64,000 bases of DNA from the NCBI RefSeq assembly GCF_000374565.1, contig NZ_KB894686.1:124001-188000 (forward strand), read 5' to 3'. Under the pieces are notes generated by a model. The model ran no database searches and was not told the origin of the DNA. It saw nothing but the letters and a program-made list of their open reading frames with translations. The DNA comes from Siminovitchia fordii DSM 16014 = CIP 108821. GTDB lineage: Bacteria; Bacillota; Bacilli; Bacillales; Bacillaceae_C. Both the position numbers and the translations under genes were made by a program. Positions 30,958 to 41,323 of the stretch are shown piece by piece (position 1 is the stretch's first letter; the number at the start of each line of letters is the position of its first letter).

Positions 30958-32028
30958 TTGAAGCAAAAGCGGCTCCGCTTACTATACAATTTGGCTGTCG
31001 TGTTATTATTATTTATCATTCTTTATTGTTTTCTTTTGATAAAACCCCTTTGGAAACCGATATTTACTATTGTGGGCATAGGGCTCCTTCCGTTTGTCAT
31101 TGGGGGGTTTATTGCTTATTTGCTGCACCCGGTTGTTGAGAAATTAGAATTGCTTGGCATCAATCGGATTGTGGCTATTCTTGCCATTTATGTGCTGTTT
31201 TTTGGGGGAATAGGCTATTCTGTTTACATAGGGATTCCTGTGCTTATTGACCAAGTAAGCCATTTCTCGGAACGCATTCCAGAACTGGCGGGCCATTACA
31301 AAGGGTTGGTCAAAGATTTGCATGAATCCACATCAAGATGGCCGGATGGAATACAGGCACAAATTGAAGAACGCGTTGATGACTTTGAACAATGGCTAAC
31401 CCGGTTTTTGGAAAAAATGATGTCCATTTTTAAAGGGTTGATCAATTTTGTTTTTATTTTGGCAGTCATCCCGTTTATTTCTTTCTACATATTGAAGGAT
31501 TTGGATTTGATCAAAAAAGCTGCCTGGTACATGACGCCTAAAAAATGGCGGAAACAAGGAAAGGAATTTCTTTCTGCTGTCAATATTTCCCTTGGAGGAT
31601 ACATCCGTGGCCAGTTGCTCGTTTGTGTATTGATCGGAACGATTTCTAGCCTGTTATTTTGGATGATTGGGTTGGATTATCCTGTGATTATGGGATCAAT
31701 TGTAGCTTTTACCAATATTATTCCCTATTTTGGTCCGGTGATCGGGGCTGTACCTATCATTGCCATTGCTTTGCTAAGCTCAGTCAAGCTAGCGTTAATG
31801 TCCGCCGGAATTATTGTTTTTCTCCAGCTGTTGGAGGGGAATGTCCTATCCCCTTTTATCGTTGGGAAATCTATCAACATCCACCCGCTTTTTATTATTG
31901 CCGCTTTGATTGTAGGTGGAGAATGGGGAGGTGTGATCGGTATGCTTGTCGCCGTTCCTTTTTTGGCGATTGTAAAAGTGGCTGTTGTCCATTCACGTGA
32001 TCATTTTATCAAGGCAAAACAGACTTAA
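30958..32028 (+). CDS. yrrI: AI-2E family transporter (YrrI)
   Basis: A 356-residue polytopic protein with about eight membrane segments: two N-terminal helices, one near 65-90, a soluble part around 95-150, and a C-terminal block with 'NIIPYFGPVIGAVPIIAIALL' and 'EGNVLSPFIVGKSINIHPL', both signatures of the AI-2E/TqsA/PurR-region exporter family. TTG 30958 is preceded by GAAGGAGGG. Substrate unknown. It sits just upstream of the alaS T-box as in B. subtilis. Confidence 0.88.
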   Translation: MKQKRLRLLYNLAVVLLLFIILYCFLLIKPLWKPIFTIVGIGLLPFVIGGFIAYLLHPVVEKLELLGINRIVAILAIYVLFFGGIGYSVYIGIPVLIDQVSHFSERIPELAGHYKGLVKDLHESTSRWPDGIQAQIEERVDDFEQWLTRFLEKMMSIFKGLINFVFILAVIPFISFYILKDLDLIKKAAWYMTPKKWRKQGKEFLSAVNISLGGYIRGQLLVCVLIGTISSLLFWMIGLDYPVIMGSIVAFTNIIPYFGPVIGAVPIIAIALLSSVKLALMSAGIIVFLQLLEGNVLSPFIVGKSINIHPLFIIAALIVGGEWGGVIGMLVAVPFLAIVKVAVVHSRDHFIKAKQT

Positions 32029-32030
32029 CA

Positions 32031-32059
32031 TTGACAAAGGATTTCTCATTACCTATAAT
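32031..32059 (+). promoter_or_regulatory. Sigma-A promoter of alaS
   Basis: TTGACA (32031-32036), exactly 17 bases, TATAAT (32054-32059): full consensus. It begins two bases after the yrrI stop. Confidence 0.93.
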
Positions 32060-32065
32060 TTCTAG

Positions 32066-32330
32066 TAGTTAATACTTGAAAACGAAGAAGGATCCATTCT
32101 TATTACTGCCCATCTGAGCAACAGGCTGTTCTGTTGTGGAAGAGAGGAATTTCCGCGGCTGAAAGAAATTCCAGATGAAGAGTAATAATGAGCTAATCCG
32201 GAGTGCAGTTAAAAGCCTGCCGTTCACCGCGTTAAGGTCCTGAGAGATGACAAAGATTTTGCTTTGTTAAATCAGGGTGGTACCGCGTGCAAGCTTCGCC
32301 CCTGGCTGGGGAGGAGCTTTTTTTATTTTG
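32066..32330 (+). promoter_or_regulatory. T-box riboswitch of alaS (Ala, GCU specifier)
   Basis: The leader contains AGAGAGGAATTTCC/GGAAATTCC-type stem-I elements, a specifier region AATAATGAGCTAATCC in which GCT (32192-32194, Ala) is followed by A, the T-box AGGGTGGTACCGCG (32273-32287) and a terminator stem built from AAGCT..GCCCC and GGGG..AGCTT with a T run near 32320. It matches the alanyl-tRNA-responsive leader of Bacillus alaS. Confidence 0.93.
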
Positions 32331-32350
32331 TAATTAGAGGAGGAAAATTC

Positions 32351-34981
32351 ATGAAAAAACTGACCGGCTCACAAATCAGAAGGATGTTTTTGGATTTTTT
32401 TCAGGAAAAAGGACATAAGCTTGAGCCTAGTGCTTCCCTCATTCCACATGATGATCCATCCTTGTTATGGATCAATAGCGGTGTTGCAACACTTAAAAAA
32501 TATTTCGATGGAAGGGTGATTCCCGAAAATCCGAGAATAGTGAACGCTCAAAAGTCCATTCGGACAAATGATATTGAAAATGTCGGAAAAACGGCTAGAC
32601 ATCATACCTTCTTTGAAATGCTCGGCAACTTTTCCATTGGGGATTATTTCAAGAAAGAAGCAATTGAATGGGCATGGGAATTTCTTACAAGTGAAAAATG
32701 GATTGGATTTCATCCGGAAAAACTGTCTGTAACGATCCATCCTGAAGACGATGAGGCCTTTGAACTGTGGAATAAAGTGATCGGTTTGCCGAAAGAAAGG
32801 ATCATTCGTCTAGAGGAGAACTTCTGGGATATCGGTGAAGGTCCGAGCGGCCCGAATTCAGAGATTTTCTATGACAGGGGACCGGAATATGGCGACGATC
32901 CGAATGACCCTGAGCTATTTCCAGGTGGAGAAAATGAAAGATACCTTGAAATCTGGAATCTTGTCTTTTCACAGTTCAATCACAATCCAGACGGGTCATA
33001 CACACCTCTTCCAAAGAAAAACATCGATACAGGAATGGGACTCGAGCGGATGGCTTCTGTTGTTCAAGACGTCCCTACTAATTTTGAGACCGATTTGTTT
33101 ATGCCGATCATTAAAGAGACAGAAAAGCTATCATCGAAAACATATGGTGAAGATACGGAAAAGGATACTGCATTCAAGGTGATCGCCGATCATGTGCGGA
33201 CTGTTGCCTTTGCCGTAAGCGATGGCGCGCTTCCTTCTAATGAAGGACGTGGATATGTATTGAGGAGACTGCTCCGCAGGGCTGTCCGCTATGGAAAAGA
33301 ATTAGGGATTGAAAAACCTTTCATGTACCACCTCGTGCCTGTGGTGGGTAACATCATGGAGGATTTCTATCCTAAAGTACTGGAGAACGCGGAATTCATT
33401 CAGCGGGTGATCAAAAATGAAGAAGAACGCTTCCACGAAACATTGCATGATGGATTGGAAATCTTATCTTCAATGATTCAAAGTGCGAAAGCGGAAGGAA
33501 AGGATATGATTTCTGGGGAGGATGTTTTCAGACTCTACGATACGTACGGCTTTCCTGTTGAATTAACAGAAGAATATGCTGAAGAAGCGCAAATGAAAGT
33601 CGATCATGATGGATTTGCAAAAGAAATGGAAAAGCAAAGGGAAAGAGCCCGCTCTGCAAGGAGCGAAACGGATTCAATGCAGGTTCAAAGCGGAACGCTC
33701 GCAGAATTGACTACCAGCAGTGAGTTTGTAGGTTATGAGCGCCTTGATGTGAATTCAGTCGTTCTGGCTATCATAAAGGACGGCGGTATGACTGAAAAAG
33801 CGGGCAAAGGGGAGGAAATCCAGTTCATATTGGATGTCACGCCTTTTTACGCGGAAAGCGGCGGCCAAGTTGCTGACCGTGGAATTGTAAGTGGACCTGG
33901 CTTGGAAGTTGAAGTAATCAAGGTCATAAAAGCTCCAAACGGCCAGAATTTGCATACCGGGATTGTCAAAGAAGGCACCATCAAAACCGGCAGTGCTGTA
34001 AATGCAAAAGTCGATGAGAAAATGCGCAGCCAAATCATCAAAAACCATACAGCAACCCACTTATTGCATAAGGTATTGAAGGATGTTCTAGGCATCCATG
34101 TTAATCAGGCAGGCTCATATGTTGGACCGGAAAGGCTCCGTTTCGACTTTTCTCATTTTGGGTCTGTAACAGATGAAGAATTGAAAATGATTGAAGAGAG
34201 GGTTAACCGTGATATTTGGGCCAATCATCCCGTTGTCACGAAACTGACAAGTTTGGCAGAAGCGAAAGAAATGGGAGCCATGGCTCTATTCGGTGAAAAA
34301 TACGGAGAAGACGTACGTGTTGTATCCGCAGGAGACAGTCTGGAATTGTGCGGAGGCTGTCATGTATCCAATACTGCTGAAATAGGCTTGTTTAAAATTG
34401 TTGCTGAAAGCGGAATTGGGGCTGGAGTGCGCAGGATTGAAGCGGTGACTGGGGAGCATGCGTTCCGATTCATGGATGACCAGGTTAAAGACTTGCATGC
34501 TGTGGCTGACAAGTTGAAGACCAAGCCGGCTCAAACGGTGGAAAGAACGGAAGCCCTCCTTCTGGAATTAAAGGAACTCCAAAGGCAAAATGAATCCCTT
34601 ACATCAAAACTGGCTCATGTCGAAGCAGGAAGCCTTGTCCAAAAAGCCAAGGAGGTTGAGGGGATCAAAGTAATTGCCAGCATTGTCCAGGGTGCGGATA
34701 TGAATACACTGAGAAATATGGGGGATGATTTAAAGCAGCAGCTTGGTTCAGGGATTGTCGTGCTTGGATCGGCGCAAAACGGAAAAGTGAATATTATCGC
34801 CGGAGTAACGAAAGATCTGATGGAAAAAGGGTATCATGCTGGAAAATTGGTCAAAGAGGTTGCTTCCCGATGTGGTGGAGGCGGTGGAGGCCGTCCGGAT
34901 ATGGCTCAGGCCGGAGGAAAAAATCCTGATCAATTGGAATCAGCTCTATCATATGTGGGCGAATGGATAAAATCCGTTTGA
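32351..34981 (+). CDS. alaS: Alanyl-tRNA synthetase
   Basis: An 876-residue AlaRS. The class II core has '[20 protein letters not shown]' (motif 1 region), '[16 protein letters not shown]' (motif 2) and '[14 protein letters not shown]' (motif 3). The editing domain carries the zinc site '[11 protein letters not shown]' and '[17 protein letters not shown]'. The C-Ala domain ends with '[16 protein letters not shown]'. ATG 32351 follows GAGGAGG and gives the usual length; an upstream frame extension to 32264 runs through the T-box terminator and is not used. Confidence 0.97.
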   Translation: MKKLTGSQIRRMFLDFFQEKGHKLEPSASLIPHDDPSLLWINSGVATLKKYFDGRVIPENPRIVNAQKSIRTNDIENVGKTARHHTFFEMLGNFSIGDYFKKEAIEWAWEFLTSEKWIGFHPEKLSVTIHPEDDEAFELWNKVIGLPKERIIRLEENFWDIGEGPSGPNSEIFYDRGPEYGDDPNDPELFPGGENERYLEIWNLVFSQFNHNPDGSYTPLPKKNIDTGMGLERMASVVQDVPTNFETDLFMPIIKETEKLSSKTYGEDTEKDTAFKVIADHVRTVAFAVSDGALPSNEGRGYVLRRLLRRAVRYGKELGIEKPFMYHLVPVVGNIMEDFYPKVLENAEFIQRVIKNEEERFHETLHDGLEILSSMIQSAKAEGKDMISGEDVFRLYDTYGFPVELTEEYAEEAQMKVDHDGFAKEMEKQRERARSARSETDSMQVQSGTLAELTTSSEFVGYERLDVNSVVLAIIKDGGMTEKAGKGEEIQFILDVTPFYAESGGQVADRGIVSGPGLEVEVIKVIKAPNGQNLHTGIVKEGTIKTGSAVNAKVDEKMRSQIIKNHTATHLLHKVLKDVLGIHVNQAGSYVGPERLRFDFSHFGSVTDEELKMIEERVNRDIWANHPVVTKLTSLAEAKEMGAMALFGEKYGEDVRVVSAGDSLELCGGCHVSNTAEIGLFKIVAESGIGAGVRRIEAVTGEHAFRFMDDQVKDLHAVADKLKTKPAQTVERTEALLLELKELQRQNESLTSKLAHVEAGSLVQKAKEVEGIKVIASIVQGADMNTLRNMGDDLKQQLGSGIVVLGSAQNGKVNIIAGVTKDLMEKGYHAGKLVKEVASRCGGGGGGRPDMAQAGGKNPDQLESALSYVGEWIKSV

Positions 34982-35068
34982 TTCCGGCTTCAAATCATGT
35001 ACAATGAAGGTAATGTTTGACAGCCGGGCCAATCTGTACGCAAGTTCTGAAAGAAGGTGTTGTTGAAA

Positions 35069-35338
35069 ATGGGCTCTTTTGATAAAACAATGCGTTTCGA
35101 GTTTTATGAAGATCCAATGGAACATGACGTTAAAGAAGTTTTACTGCATGTATACGGGGCTCTTCAAGAAAAGGGTTATAATCCAATCAATCAAATAGTC
35201 GGTTATTTGTTATCCGGCGACCCCGCCTATATTCCAAGGCACCAAGATGCACGTAATATTATGAGGAAGCTGGAAAGGGATGAAATCATCGAAGAGCTGG
35301 TGAAGTCCTATTTAAAGCAGCATCGTGAGGAGAAGTAA
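35069..35338 (+). CDS. ireB: IreB family regulatory phosphoprotein
   Basis: An 89-residue protein with the highly conserved core '[20 protein letters not shown]' and 'DPAYIPRH', diagnostic for IreB/YrzL. IreB in enterococci is phosphorylated by the IreK Ser/Thr kinase and lowers cephalosporin resistance. 'SFDKTMRF' contains the Thr region that is phosphorylated in relatives. ATG 35069 is nine bases from GAAGGTG. It is the first of the alaS-distal ireB-ruvX-yrzB genes. Confidence 0.93.
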   Translation: MGSFDKTMRFEFYEDPMEHDVKEVLLHVYGALQEKGYNPINQIVGYLLSGDPAYIPRHQDARNIMRKLERDEIIEELVKSYLKQHREEK

Positions 35339-35340
35339 AT

Positions 35341-35766
35341 TTGAGAATGATGGGCCTTGATGTTGGCTCCAAGACAGTGGGGGTCGCAGTCAGCGATGAA
35401 ATGGGCTGGACCGCCCAAGGTATTGAGACAGTATCAATCGATGAAGAAAAAAACAGGTTTGGATTTGAACGGATTGGTGAAATTATTAAAGAATACAGTA
35501 TTGGACAAATCATTGTCGGCCTGCCAAAGAATATGAACAATACGATTGGCCCACGCGGAGAAGCGTCGATGGCTTATGCTGAAAAATTAAGAAGCAGGTT
35601 TCAGCTGCCTGTCCAGTTATGGGATGAACGACTGAGTACAATGGCGGCCGAAAGGGTCCTTCTTGCAGCGGATGTCAGCAGAAAGAAAAGGAAAAAGGTC
35701 ATCGATAAAATGGCAGCTGCAATGATATTGCAAAGTTTCTTGGATAGCCAACAAATAATGAGGTGA
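35341..35766 (+). CDS. ruvX: Holliday junction resolvase-like protein RuvX (YqgF/YrrK)
   Basis: A 141-residue RNase H-fold protein. '[19 protein letters not shown]' near the N-terminus supplies the first acidic residue; '[17 protein letters not shown]', '[14 protein letters not shown]' and '[18 protein letters not shown]' give the remaining catalytic acids. Proposed to act on pre-16S rRNA 5' ends and on Holliday junctions. Its TTG start lies two bases after ireB; ATG 35347 is an alternative. Confidence 0.93.
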   Translation: MRMMGLDVGSKTVGVAVSDEMGWTAQGIETVSIDEEKNRFGFERIGEIIKEYSIGQIIVGLPKNMNNTIGPRGEASMAYAEKLRSRFQLPVQLWDERLSTMAAERVLLAADVSRKKRKKVIDKMAAAMILQSFLDSQQIMR

Positions 35767-35772
35767 TTACTA

Positions 35773-36060
35773 ATGGAAAATGGTGAAAATTATATTACAG
35801 TTGTAGATGAAGAAGGCAACGAAGAATTATTTGAAGTGCTCTTCACTTTCGACTCTGATGAATTCAACAAATCATATGTTTTATATTATCCTGCTGGAGC
35901 AGATAATGATGAAAACGAAGAAATTGAGATTCACGCATCCTCTTATACTCCAAACGAAAATGGAGAAGCAGGGAATATGCAGCCTATTGATACCGATGAG
36001 GAATGGGACATGATAGAAGAAATGCTCAACACCTTCCTTGCTGAAGAGGAAGAAGAGTAA
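35773..36060 (+). CDS. yrzB: DUF1292 acidic protein YrzB
   Basis: A 95-residue very acidic protein; '[20 protein letters not shown]' and 'YVLYYPA' match DUF1292 (YrzB). The C-terminus '[20 protein letters not shown]' is a run of acidic residues. The ireB-ruvX-yrzB triad is conserved across Firmicutes. Function unknown. A strong terminator follows. Confidence 0.92.
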   Translation: MENGENYITVVDEEGNEELFEVLFTFDSDEFNKSYVLYYPAGADNDENEEIEIHASSYTPNENGEAGNMQPIDTDEEWDMIEEMLNTFLAEEEEE

Positions 36061-36062
36061 TA

Positions 36063-36102
36063 AAAATACGCCGATCCGGATATAACAGGTCGGCGTATTT
36101 TT
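36063..36102 (+). terminator. Terminator after yrzB
   Basis: AAAATACGCCGA (36063-36074) and TCGGCGTATTTT (36090-36101) form a 12-bp stem; the T-rich end gives termination in both directions. Confidence 0.88.
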
Positions 36103-36246
36103 ATGTCCGTACGCACCACGACACCTTTCTTTTTGGCACTTTCGATCAAATCAGTGGATTTTCGCTGACGTTCAATAAAATTATTGTATAATAGGTGTGG
36201 TGCGCAAACAAAATATCAGCAATATCGGGAGGGGGACCCCTGCTTA

Positions 36247-37404
36247 ATGAAGAACGAAGAAAAAAATAAAATAGATAAGCAGGCACGGGCAGCTTTGATG
36301 AAAGAGAATTTGCTCGAAAAAAGGAGTGAGGCAGTCATCATAAGAAAAATTGTTTCCATTATAACGCTGACTTGCGGTGCTTTGCTTTTAATAGCCGCAC
36401 TTGGCAGTTATTTATATATAAAATCTGCCCTCAAACCGGTTGATTCAGACAGTAAAAAAGAGATCCAAGTGGAAGTGCCAATCGGTTCATCAACAACTTC
36501 CATTGGAAAGTTGCTTGAAGATAAAGGAGTTATAAAAAACTCCTCCGTCTTCAAATACTATGTCAAATTGAATAACATATCAGGTTTTCAGGCTGGTACT
36601 TATACATTCTCACCATCCATGTCATTGAAAGAGATCTCGCAAAACCTGCAAACCGGGATTCTGGCTCAAAAGCCGGCATTTAAAATTACGGTTCCGGAAG
36701 GTTATTCTTTGGATCAAATAGCTGGATTGATTTCAAAACAGACAGGTGAACCGAAAGAAAAGGTATTGAAGGAACTTGATAAAGAAGAGACTGTTAAGCT
36801 TTTTGAAGAAAAATATCCGGAGCTTTTGACGGATAATGCGTTAAGCAACAAAGTGAAACATCCATTGGAAGGGTATTTATATCCGGCGAGCTATCCATAT
36901 TACGAAGAAAAGCCATCCATTGAGGCAATCATCGATCCGATGATTAAAAAAACTCAGGAAGTTATAGCGAAGTATTCGGATAAAATAGAAGAAAAGGATA
37001 TCAGTATCCATGAACTGTTAACGATGGCATCTCTGATTGAAAAGGAAGCAACGGAAAAAGCGGACAGGCATTTGATTTCAAGTGTTTTCTATAACCGCCT
37101 TGATCAGGACATGCCCCTTCAGACAGATCCTACTGTTTTATATGCATTGGGCAAACACAAAAAGCGGACCATGTATAAAGATCTAAAAGTGGAGTCACCA
37201 TATAACACGTATAAAGTTAAAGGTCTGCCGCCAGGACCGATTTCCAATGCGGGTGAATCGTCAATTGAGGCAGCACTAAACCCGGCAGACAGCCAATATT
37301 TGTACTTCCTGGCTGAACATGGCACTGGGGAAGTCCATTATGCAAAAACATTAAAAGAGCATAATGAATTAAAAGCAAAATATATCACGGATAAAAGGAA
37401 GTAG
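36247..37404 (+). CDS. mltG: Endolytic murein transglycosylase MltG
   Basis: A 385-residue membrane-anchored enzyme. A basic cytoplasmic N-terminus of about 35 residues and one membrane helix ('IVSIITLTCGALLLIAALGSYL') precede a LysM-like part ('VPIGSSTTSIGKLLEDKGVI') and the YceG/MltG domain. The catalytic Glu is in 'LLTMASLIEKEA' and 'PYNTYKVKGLPPGPISNAG' is the second family signature. It cuts nascent glycan strands and sets chain length. ATG 36247 follows GGGAGGGGG at a somewhat long spacing (12). Confidence 0.95.
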   Translation: MKNEEKNKIDKQARAALMKENLLEKRSEAVIIRKIVSIITLTCGALLLIAALGSYLYIKSALKPVDSDSKKEIQVEVPIGSSTTSIGKLLEDKGVIKNSSVFKYYVKLNNISGFQAGTYTFSPSMSLKEISQNLQTGILAQKPAFKITVPEGYSLDQIAGLISKQTGEPKEKVLKELDKEETVKLFEEKYPELLTDNALSNKVKHPLEGYLYPASYPYYEEKPSIEAIIDPMIKKTQEVIAKYSDKIEEKDISIHELLTMASLIEKEATEKADRHLISSVFYNRLDQDMPLQTDPTVLYALGKHKKRTMYKDLKVESPYNTYKVKGLPPGPISNAGESSIEAALNPADSQYLYFLAEHGTGEVHYAKTLKEHNELKAKYITDKRK

Positions 37405-37415
37405 GTGTCAAGAAA

Positions 37416-38051
37416 ATGGATCGTTCCATTGATCATTATATTGAATCCTTGCTTCCGACAAGAAATGAACTATTTGAGGAAATGGAGAAAGTTGCAGAAA
37501 AAGAGCACATTCCGATTATGGAACAAATGGCTATCGAGGTGATGCTTCAATTCATGAGGATGCAAAATCCGGCTAAAATATTGGAAGTTGGAACAGCAAT
37601 CGGCTATTCGGCATTAAGGATGGCAGATGCTTTGCCTGATGTGGAAATTGTAACCTTAGAAATAGACCCGGTAAGAGCGGAACAGGCAAGGAAATACTTC
37701 CGGAAAGCCGGTGCAGATGGACGAATAACCATATTGGAAGGCGATGCATTGGAGTTAGTTGATAAAGTCACGGAACGAGGCCCTTATGATGCTATTTTTA
37801 TTGATGCAGCAAAAGGCCAGTATATGAAATTTTTCAATATGTATGGCCCGCTGCTTGGCGACCGGGGATGCATTTACTCTGATAATGTCTTATTCAGGGG
37901 GTATGTTGCGGAAGAAATCGTCCAACAGCGGCGTTTCAGAAGTCTTGCTAGAAAAATGAAGGAATTCAATAGGTTTCTTATGGAGCATGAAGGGTATATT
38001 ACCACCATTATTCCTGTAGGGGACGGGCTTGCAGTGAGCAAAAAGCGATGA
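37416..38051 (+). CDS. trmR: tRNA 5-hydroxyuridine methyltransferase TrmR (YrrM)
   Basis: A 211-residue O-methyltransferase of the class I SAM fold. 'KILEVGTAIGYSALRMA' near 52-68 is motif I, 'VTLEIDPVRAEQARKYF' motif II and 'YDAIFIDAAKGQYMKFF' the metal/catalytic region. In B. subtilis YrrM methylates ho5U34 of tRNA to mo5U34. It lies 11 bases after mltG. In B. subtilis the U32 peptidase-like genes yrrN-yrrO that make ho5U and udk follow; none is here. Confidence 0.92.
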   Translation: MDRSIDHYIESLLPTRNELFEEMEKVAEKEHIPIMEQMAIEVMLQFMRMQNPAKILEVGTAIGYSALRMADALPDVEIVTLEIDPVRAEQARKYFRKAGADGRITILEGDALELVDKVTERGPYDAIFIDAAKGQYMKFFNMYGPLLGDRGCIYSDNVLFRGYVAEEIVQQRRFRSLARKMKEFNRFLMEHEGYITTIIPVGDGLAVSKKR

Positions 38052-38148
38052 ATATATACTAAACTGATGCCCATGCTCTTGAACAAAAGTCATTTTTGTA
38101 ATATGATGACATAGATAATAACATAAAGAACTAATTTGAATAATAGAT

Positions 38149-38189
38149 AGCGCGCCCTCCATGTGGCGCGCTGTCATGTATTTCATGAC
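38149..38189 (+). other. Two tandem hairpins upstream of greA
   Basis: AGCGCGCC/GGCGCGCT (38149-38172) is followed at once by GTCATG/CATGAC (38173-38189). No T tract follows, so they are not ordinary terminators. They lie in the gap where yrrN-yrrO-udk would be expected and may belong to the greA leader. Confidence 0.5.
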
Positions 38190-38238
38190 CAGATAATCCA
38201 TCTTGTATGGATGAGGGAATTATAAGGAGTGAAGGGAA

Positions 38239-38715
38239 ATGGCTGCAGAAAAAGAATTTCATATGACAGAAGCCGGAAAAGAAAAATTGGAACAGGAACT
38301 TGATTACTTAAAAACCGTTCGAAGAAAAGAAGTGGTAGAGCGGATAAAGGTGGCAAGAAGTTTTGGGGATCTTTCGGAGAACTCGGAATATGACTCTGCG
38401 AAAGAAGAACAGGCGTTTGTTGAGGGACGAATAACCACTTTGGAAAACATGATCCGCAATGCGAAAATCATTGAAGAAGATGATCTAAATTCTGATAAAG
38501 TGTCTCTCGGGAAAACGGTTACGTTCAAAGAGCTTCCTGACGGCGACGAAGAAACATATACCATAGTCGGAAGTGCCGAAGCCGATCCGTTTGAAGGCAA
38601 AATTTCCAACGATTCACCAATCGCCAAAAGTCTGATGGGACAAAAAGTGAATGAGGAGGTAACAGTTCAGACGCCTGGCGGTGAAATGAGAGTAAAGATC
38701 GTTTCAATCAACTGA
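38239..38715 (+). CDS. greA: Transcription elongation factor GreA
   Basis: A 158-residue GreA. The N-terminal coiled coil (residues 8-75) carries '[20 protein letters not shown]', whose tip acidic residues enter the RNA polymerase secondary channel to stimulate cleavage of backtracked RNA. The C-terminal FKBP-like domain has '[11 protein letters not shown]' and '[18 protein letters not shown]'. AAGGAGTGAAGGG precedes the ATG. Confidence 0.97.
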   Translation: MAAEKEFHMTEAGKEKLEQELDYLKTVRRKEVVERIKVARSFGDLSENSEYDSAKEEQAFVEGRITTLENMIRNAKIIEEDDLNSDKVSLGKTVTFKELPDGDEETYTIVGSAEADPFEGKISNDSPIAKSLMGQKVNEEVTVQTPGGEMRVKIVSIN

Positions 38716-38761
38716 CAAAAAACACGGGTGCCTTTCAAAAAAGGCATATCCGTGTTTTTTA
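38716..38761 (+). terminator. Terminator after greA
   Basis: AAAAAACACGG and CCGTGTTTTTT enclose a second stem (GTGCCTT/AAGGCAT); the T run completes a strong terminator. Confidence 0.93.
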
Positions 38762-38871
38762 ATGGGTTGCAACCTCGTGCAGGATTTTAGAAGCAGCCAA
38801 CCACAAAGGATTTTATTCTTAGGGTTATATCTCTTTCCACTCGCGGCAACAATGGGAAAGAGGTGCTTGAA

Positions 38872-40614
38872 ATGCTGCAAAAACGAATATTGTTCATAAC
38901 AGTTCTGATATTTATGATGATGGCTGGCCTCTTGGGAAGGTTAATGCAAATACAATTATTTCAGGCTGAGAATTTTTCTGAAAATCACGTGAACTTAATT
39001 AAGGAGAGTGTCAGGCAAAGAACACATGAGCTGATTTTGGATGACGGAAGGGGGCAGTTCCTCGATAGGGATGGAAACCCGCTTTCCTACGAGGAAAAAT
39101 CAGTGCTTGTCATTTTTCCTTTTATCAAAAAAATGGACTGGAACAGTGCACAAGTTGCAAAAATCTTAAATGTTTCCCATCAGGATCTTATAAAACAAGT
39201 GGAGGGGTCCAGGGAGCCTATCGTTGCAGGGGGGAAGGACCCGCTTTTATTAACAGAGAGGCAAGCTGATGATATCAACCAGCTTCAAATTCCCGGAGTG
39301 TTCGCTGTTAAAAAGAAAATATTTCCTGAGCATCCCCCCGCTGGACAATTCATTGGCGTTTATGGAGAAAATGAGGAAATATTTAAAAGCCGCTACCCTG
39401 ACAAAGATTGGAGAAATAAGTCTGTTGGACTTTCAGGTTTGGAAAAAAGTTTTGATGAGTTTCTGCAGGCTGAAAGTGAATCTAAATTTGTCTATCATGT
39501 TGATGGAATAGGAAACCCTTTATTCGGTATCGATGTTAAATATGCAGGTCAGGCCAATCCTTTTTTTCCGTTGCATATCAAAACAACGATTGACCAAAAT
39601 TTGCAAAAAGAGATTGAACACTTGTTGGATGAACATAACATTCAAAAGGGTGGAGCAATCTTGCTTGATGTTGAGACAAACGATTTATTGGCAGTCGCTT
39701 CAAGGCCTCGCATTAACAGCCGGGATCCTTTTTTCGATGAAGGATCAAAAAATATGATGTTCAAGCAGCTCATACCGGGATCAGTGTTTAAAACAGTCAT
39801 CGCTGCAGCAGCGGTAGAGGAAGGGCTTGTATCAGAAAAGGATCAGTTCCGGTGTGATTTAGATATAAGGGGAAACCCTGCTGAGCGGAATCTAGGCCGC
39901 CTGGATTTTGAGGAAAGCTTTGCCAGGAGCTGCAACCGCACCTTTGCAGAATTGGCGTTATCTTTAATGGAAAAAGACCCGAAGATTCTTGAAGATTATG
40001 CTCGAAAGCTTGGTTTGCTTGACTCTGTCTCATGGCAGGGGGATGTGTTCCGACTAAGGGAATTTAAACAGTTTGAGCATGATTCCGGCAGAATCTTTGC
40101 TGATAAAGAAAGCAGAAAAGACCAAAATTTCATAGCGCAGACCGGTATCGGCCAGCAGGAGGTCCGCCTTTCTCCGATAGCTGTGGCAAACATGCTAGCC
40201 TCGATTGCAAGAGGAGGACAAAAAATGTCTGTCAGGGCGGTAAACGAGATTCAATATGGTGATGGAACAACAATGACTTCATTCAACCCTCAAAAGCCGG
40301 AGGGAGAGCAATTATCGCCATACACAGCGATTAAAATGCAACAACTTCTAAGGAGAGTAGTAACCGACCCTGAAGGGACGGGAAGCGTTCTTAAGGATTT
40401 GCCATATGAGGTGGCTGGAAAAACCGGCACTGCAGAAACTTCGGTCCTTCATGATGGAGAACAGCTACATCATAAATGGTTTGCTGGTTACTTCCCATTT
40501 GATGACCCTAAATATGTGCTTGTTACTGTGAATGTGGATGTACCCGACGATCAAGGCGGTGTCAATCTTCTGTTCGCTGATATTGTTCAGATGATTCATC
40601 AACAAAACCCATGA
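38872..40614 (+). CDS. pbpI: Class B penicillin-binding protein (PbpI/YrrR-like)
   Basis: A 580-residue membrane-anchored transpeptidase. One N-terminal helix (about 5-25), a pedestal domain ('DGRGQFLDRDGNPLSYEEKS'), and the penicillin-binding domain with SxxK in 'IPGSVFKTVIAAAA' near 307, SxN in 'ARSCNRTFAELA' and KTG in 'VAGKTGTAETSV' near 522. It cross-links peptidoglycan; in B. subtilis PbpI (PBP4b) is made during sporulation. ATG 38872 follows AAAGAGGTG. pbpI-yrrS order is conserved. Confidence 0.92.
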   Translation: MLQKRILFITVLIFMMMAGLLGRLMQIQLFQAENFSENHVNLIKESVRQRTHELILDDGRGQFLDRDGNPLSYEEKSVLVIFPFIKKMDWNSAQVAKILNVSHQDLIKQVEGSREPIVAGGKDPLLLTERQADDINQLQIPGVFAVKKKIFPEHPPAGQFIGVYGENEEIFKSRYPDKDWRNKSVGLSGLEKSFDEFLQAESESKFVYHVDGIGNPLFGIDVKYAGQANPFFPLHIKTTIDQNLQKEIEHLLDEHNIQKGGAILLDVETNDLLAVASRPRINSRDPFFDEGSKNMMFKQLIPGSVFKTVIAAAAVEEGLVSEKDQFRCDLDIRGNPAERNLGRLDFEESFARSCNRTFAELALSLMEKDPKILEDYARKLGLLDSVSWQGDVFRLREFKQFEHDSGRIFADKESRKDQNFIAQTGIGQQEVRLSPIAVANMLASIARGGQKMSVRAVNEIQYGDGTTMTSFNPQKPEGEQLSPYTAIKMQQLLRRVVTDPEGTGSVLKDLPYEVAGKTGTAETSVLHDGEQLHHKWFAGYFPFDDPKYVLVTVNVDVPDDQGGVNLLFADIVQMIHQQNP

Positions 40615-40693
40615 CTTGCCTTCCACGTGAAAAATGGATGCATGTTTTCCCTTGTCCATGATATTATAGGTACAATGACGGGGGGGATTTTTA

Positions 40694-41323
40694 ATGCCGA
40701 TAGATTTCAAGGATGATAAATCACGCTCTGCTCTTCGTGCAAAACGGAGAAAAACGAATATTGTTCTAAACACGCTTATTGCGGTAGTCATCATTTTAAT
40801 TTTACTTGTAGGAGGAACCATCTTTTTCGGCGGAAGTGATACGGGGGAAGAACAGGCGAAACGCCCGCAGAATACCGAAAAAGAAATTACTAACAAACCT
40901 GCTGACAAGAGTGACGAGACCGATGATAACTCAAAAGAGGATACACCAGATGAAGAGGAGGAAGATGAAAACGGCAAATTGGAAGAGATAGAAAGTGATG
41001 AACCGAATGTTGAAAAAGTCTTGATCAATCCTGCCTGGAAACCGATAGGGACTGAGCAGGGAGACGGTCATCAATCATCATATAACATGGGAACAACTGA
41101 CTGGAATGAAAAGCTCAAGGCCGCTGCTTATGCCGTCGACATTCCTGTTGAAAACATGACTACATGGTGGGTCACCGGCGGTGACGATCCAGACAATCAA
41201 GCCGAATTGACAGTATCCGCAAAGAACAGCGATGATACATACCGCGTAAATATCGAATGGGTTACCGGTGAAGGCTGGAAGCCTGTCGAAGTAAAAAAAC
41301 TGATTCAAAATGATAAAAGATAA
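40694..41323 (+). CDS. yrrS: YrrS family protein (DUF1510)
   Basis: A 209-residue protein with a basic cytoplasmic start, one membrane helix ('TLIAVVIILILLVGGTIFF', about 27-45), a long acidic Asp/Glu/Ser linker (50-110) and a C-terminal DUF1510 domain ('PAWKPIGTEQGDG', 'NIEWVTGEGWKPVEV'). In B. subtilis yrrS is co-transcribed with pbpI under sporulation control. Molecular function unknown. Confidence 0.9.
   Translation: MPIDFKDDKSRSALRAKRRKTNIVLNTLIAVVIILILLVGGTIFFGGSDTGEEQAKRPQNTEKEITNKPADKSDETDDNSKEDTPDEEEEDENGKLEEIESDEPNVEKVLINPAWKPIGTEQGDGHQSSYNMGTTDWNEKLKAAAYAVDIPVENMTTWWVTGGDDPDNQAELTVSAKNSDDTYRVNIEWVTGEGWKPVEVKKLIQNDKR

Noticed and set aside
32264-32350. N-terminal extension of AlaRS
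   Set aside because: It runs through the T-box and its terminator; the ATG at 32351 has a ribosome binding site and gives the normal length.
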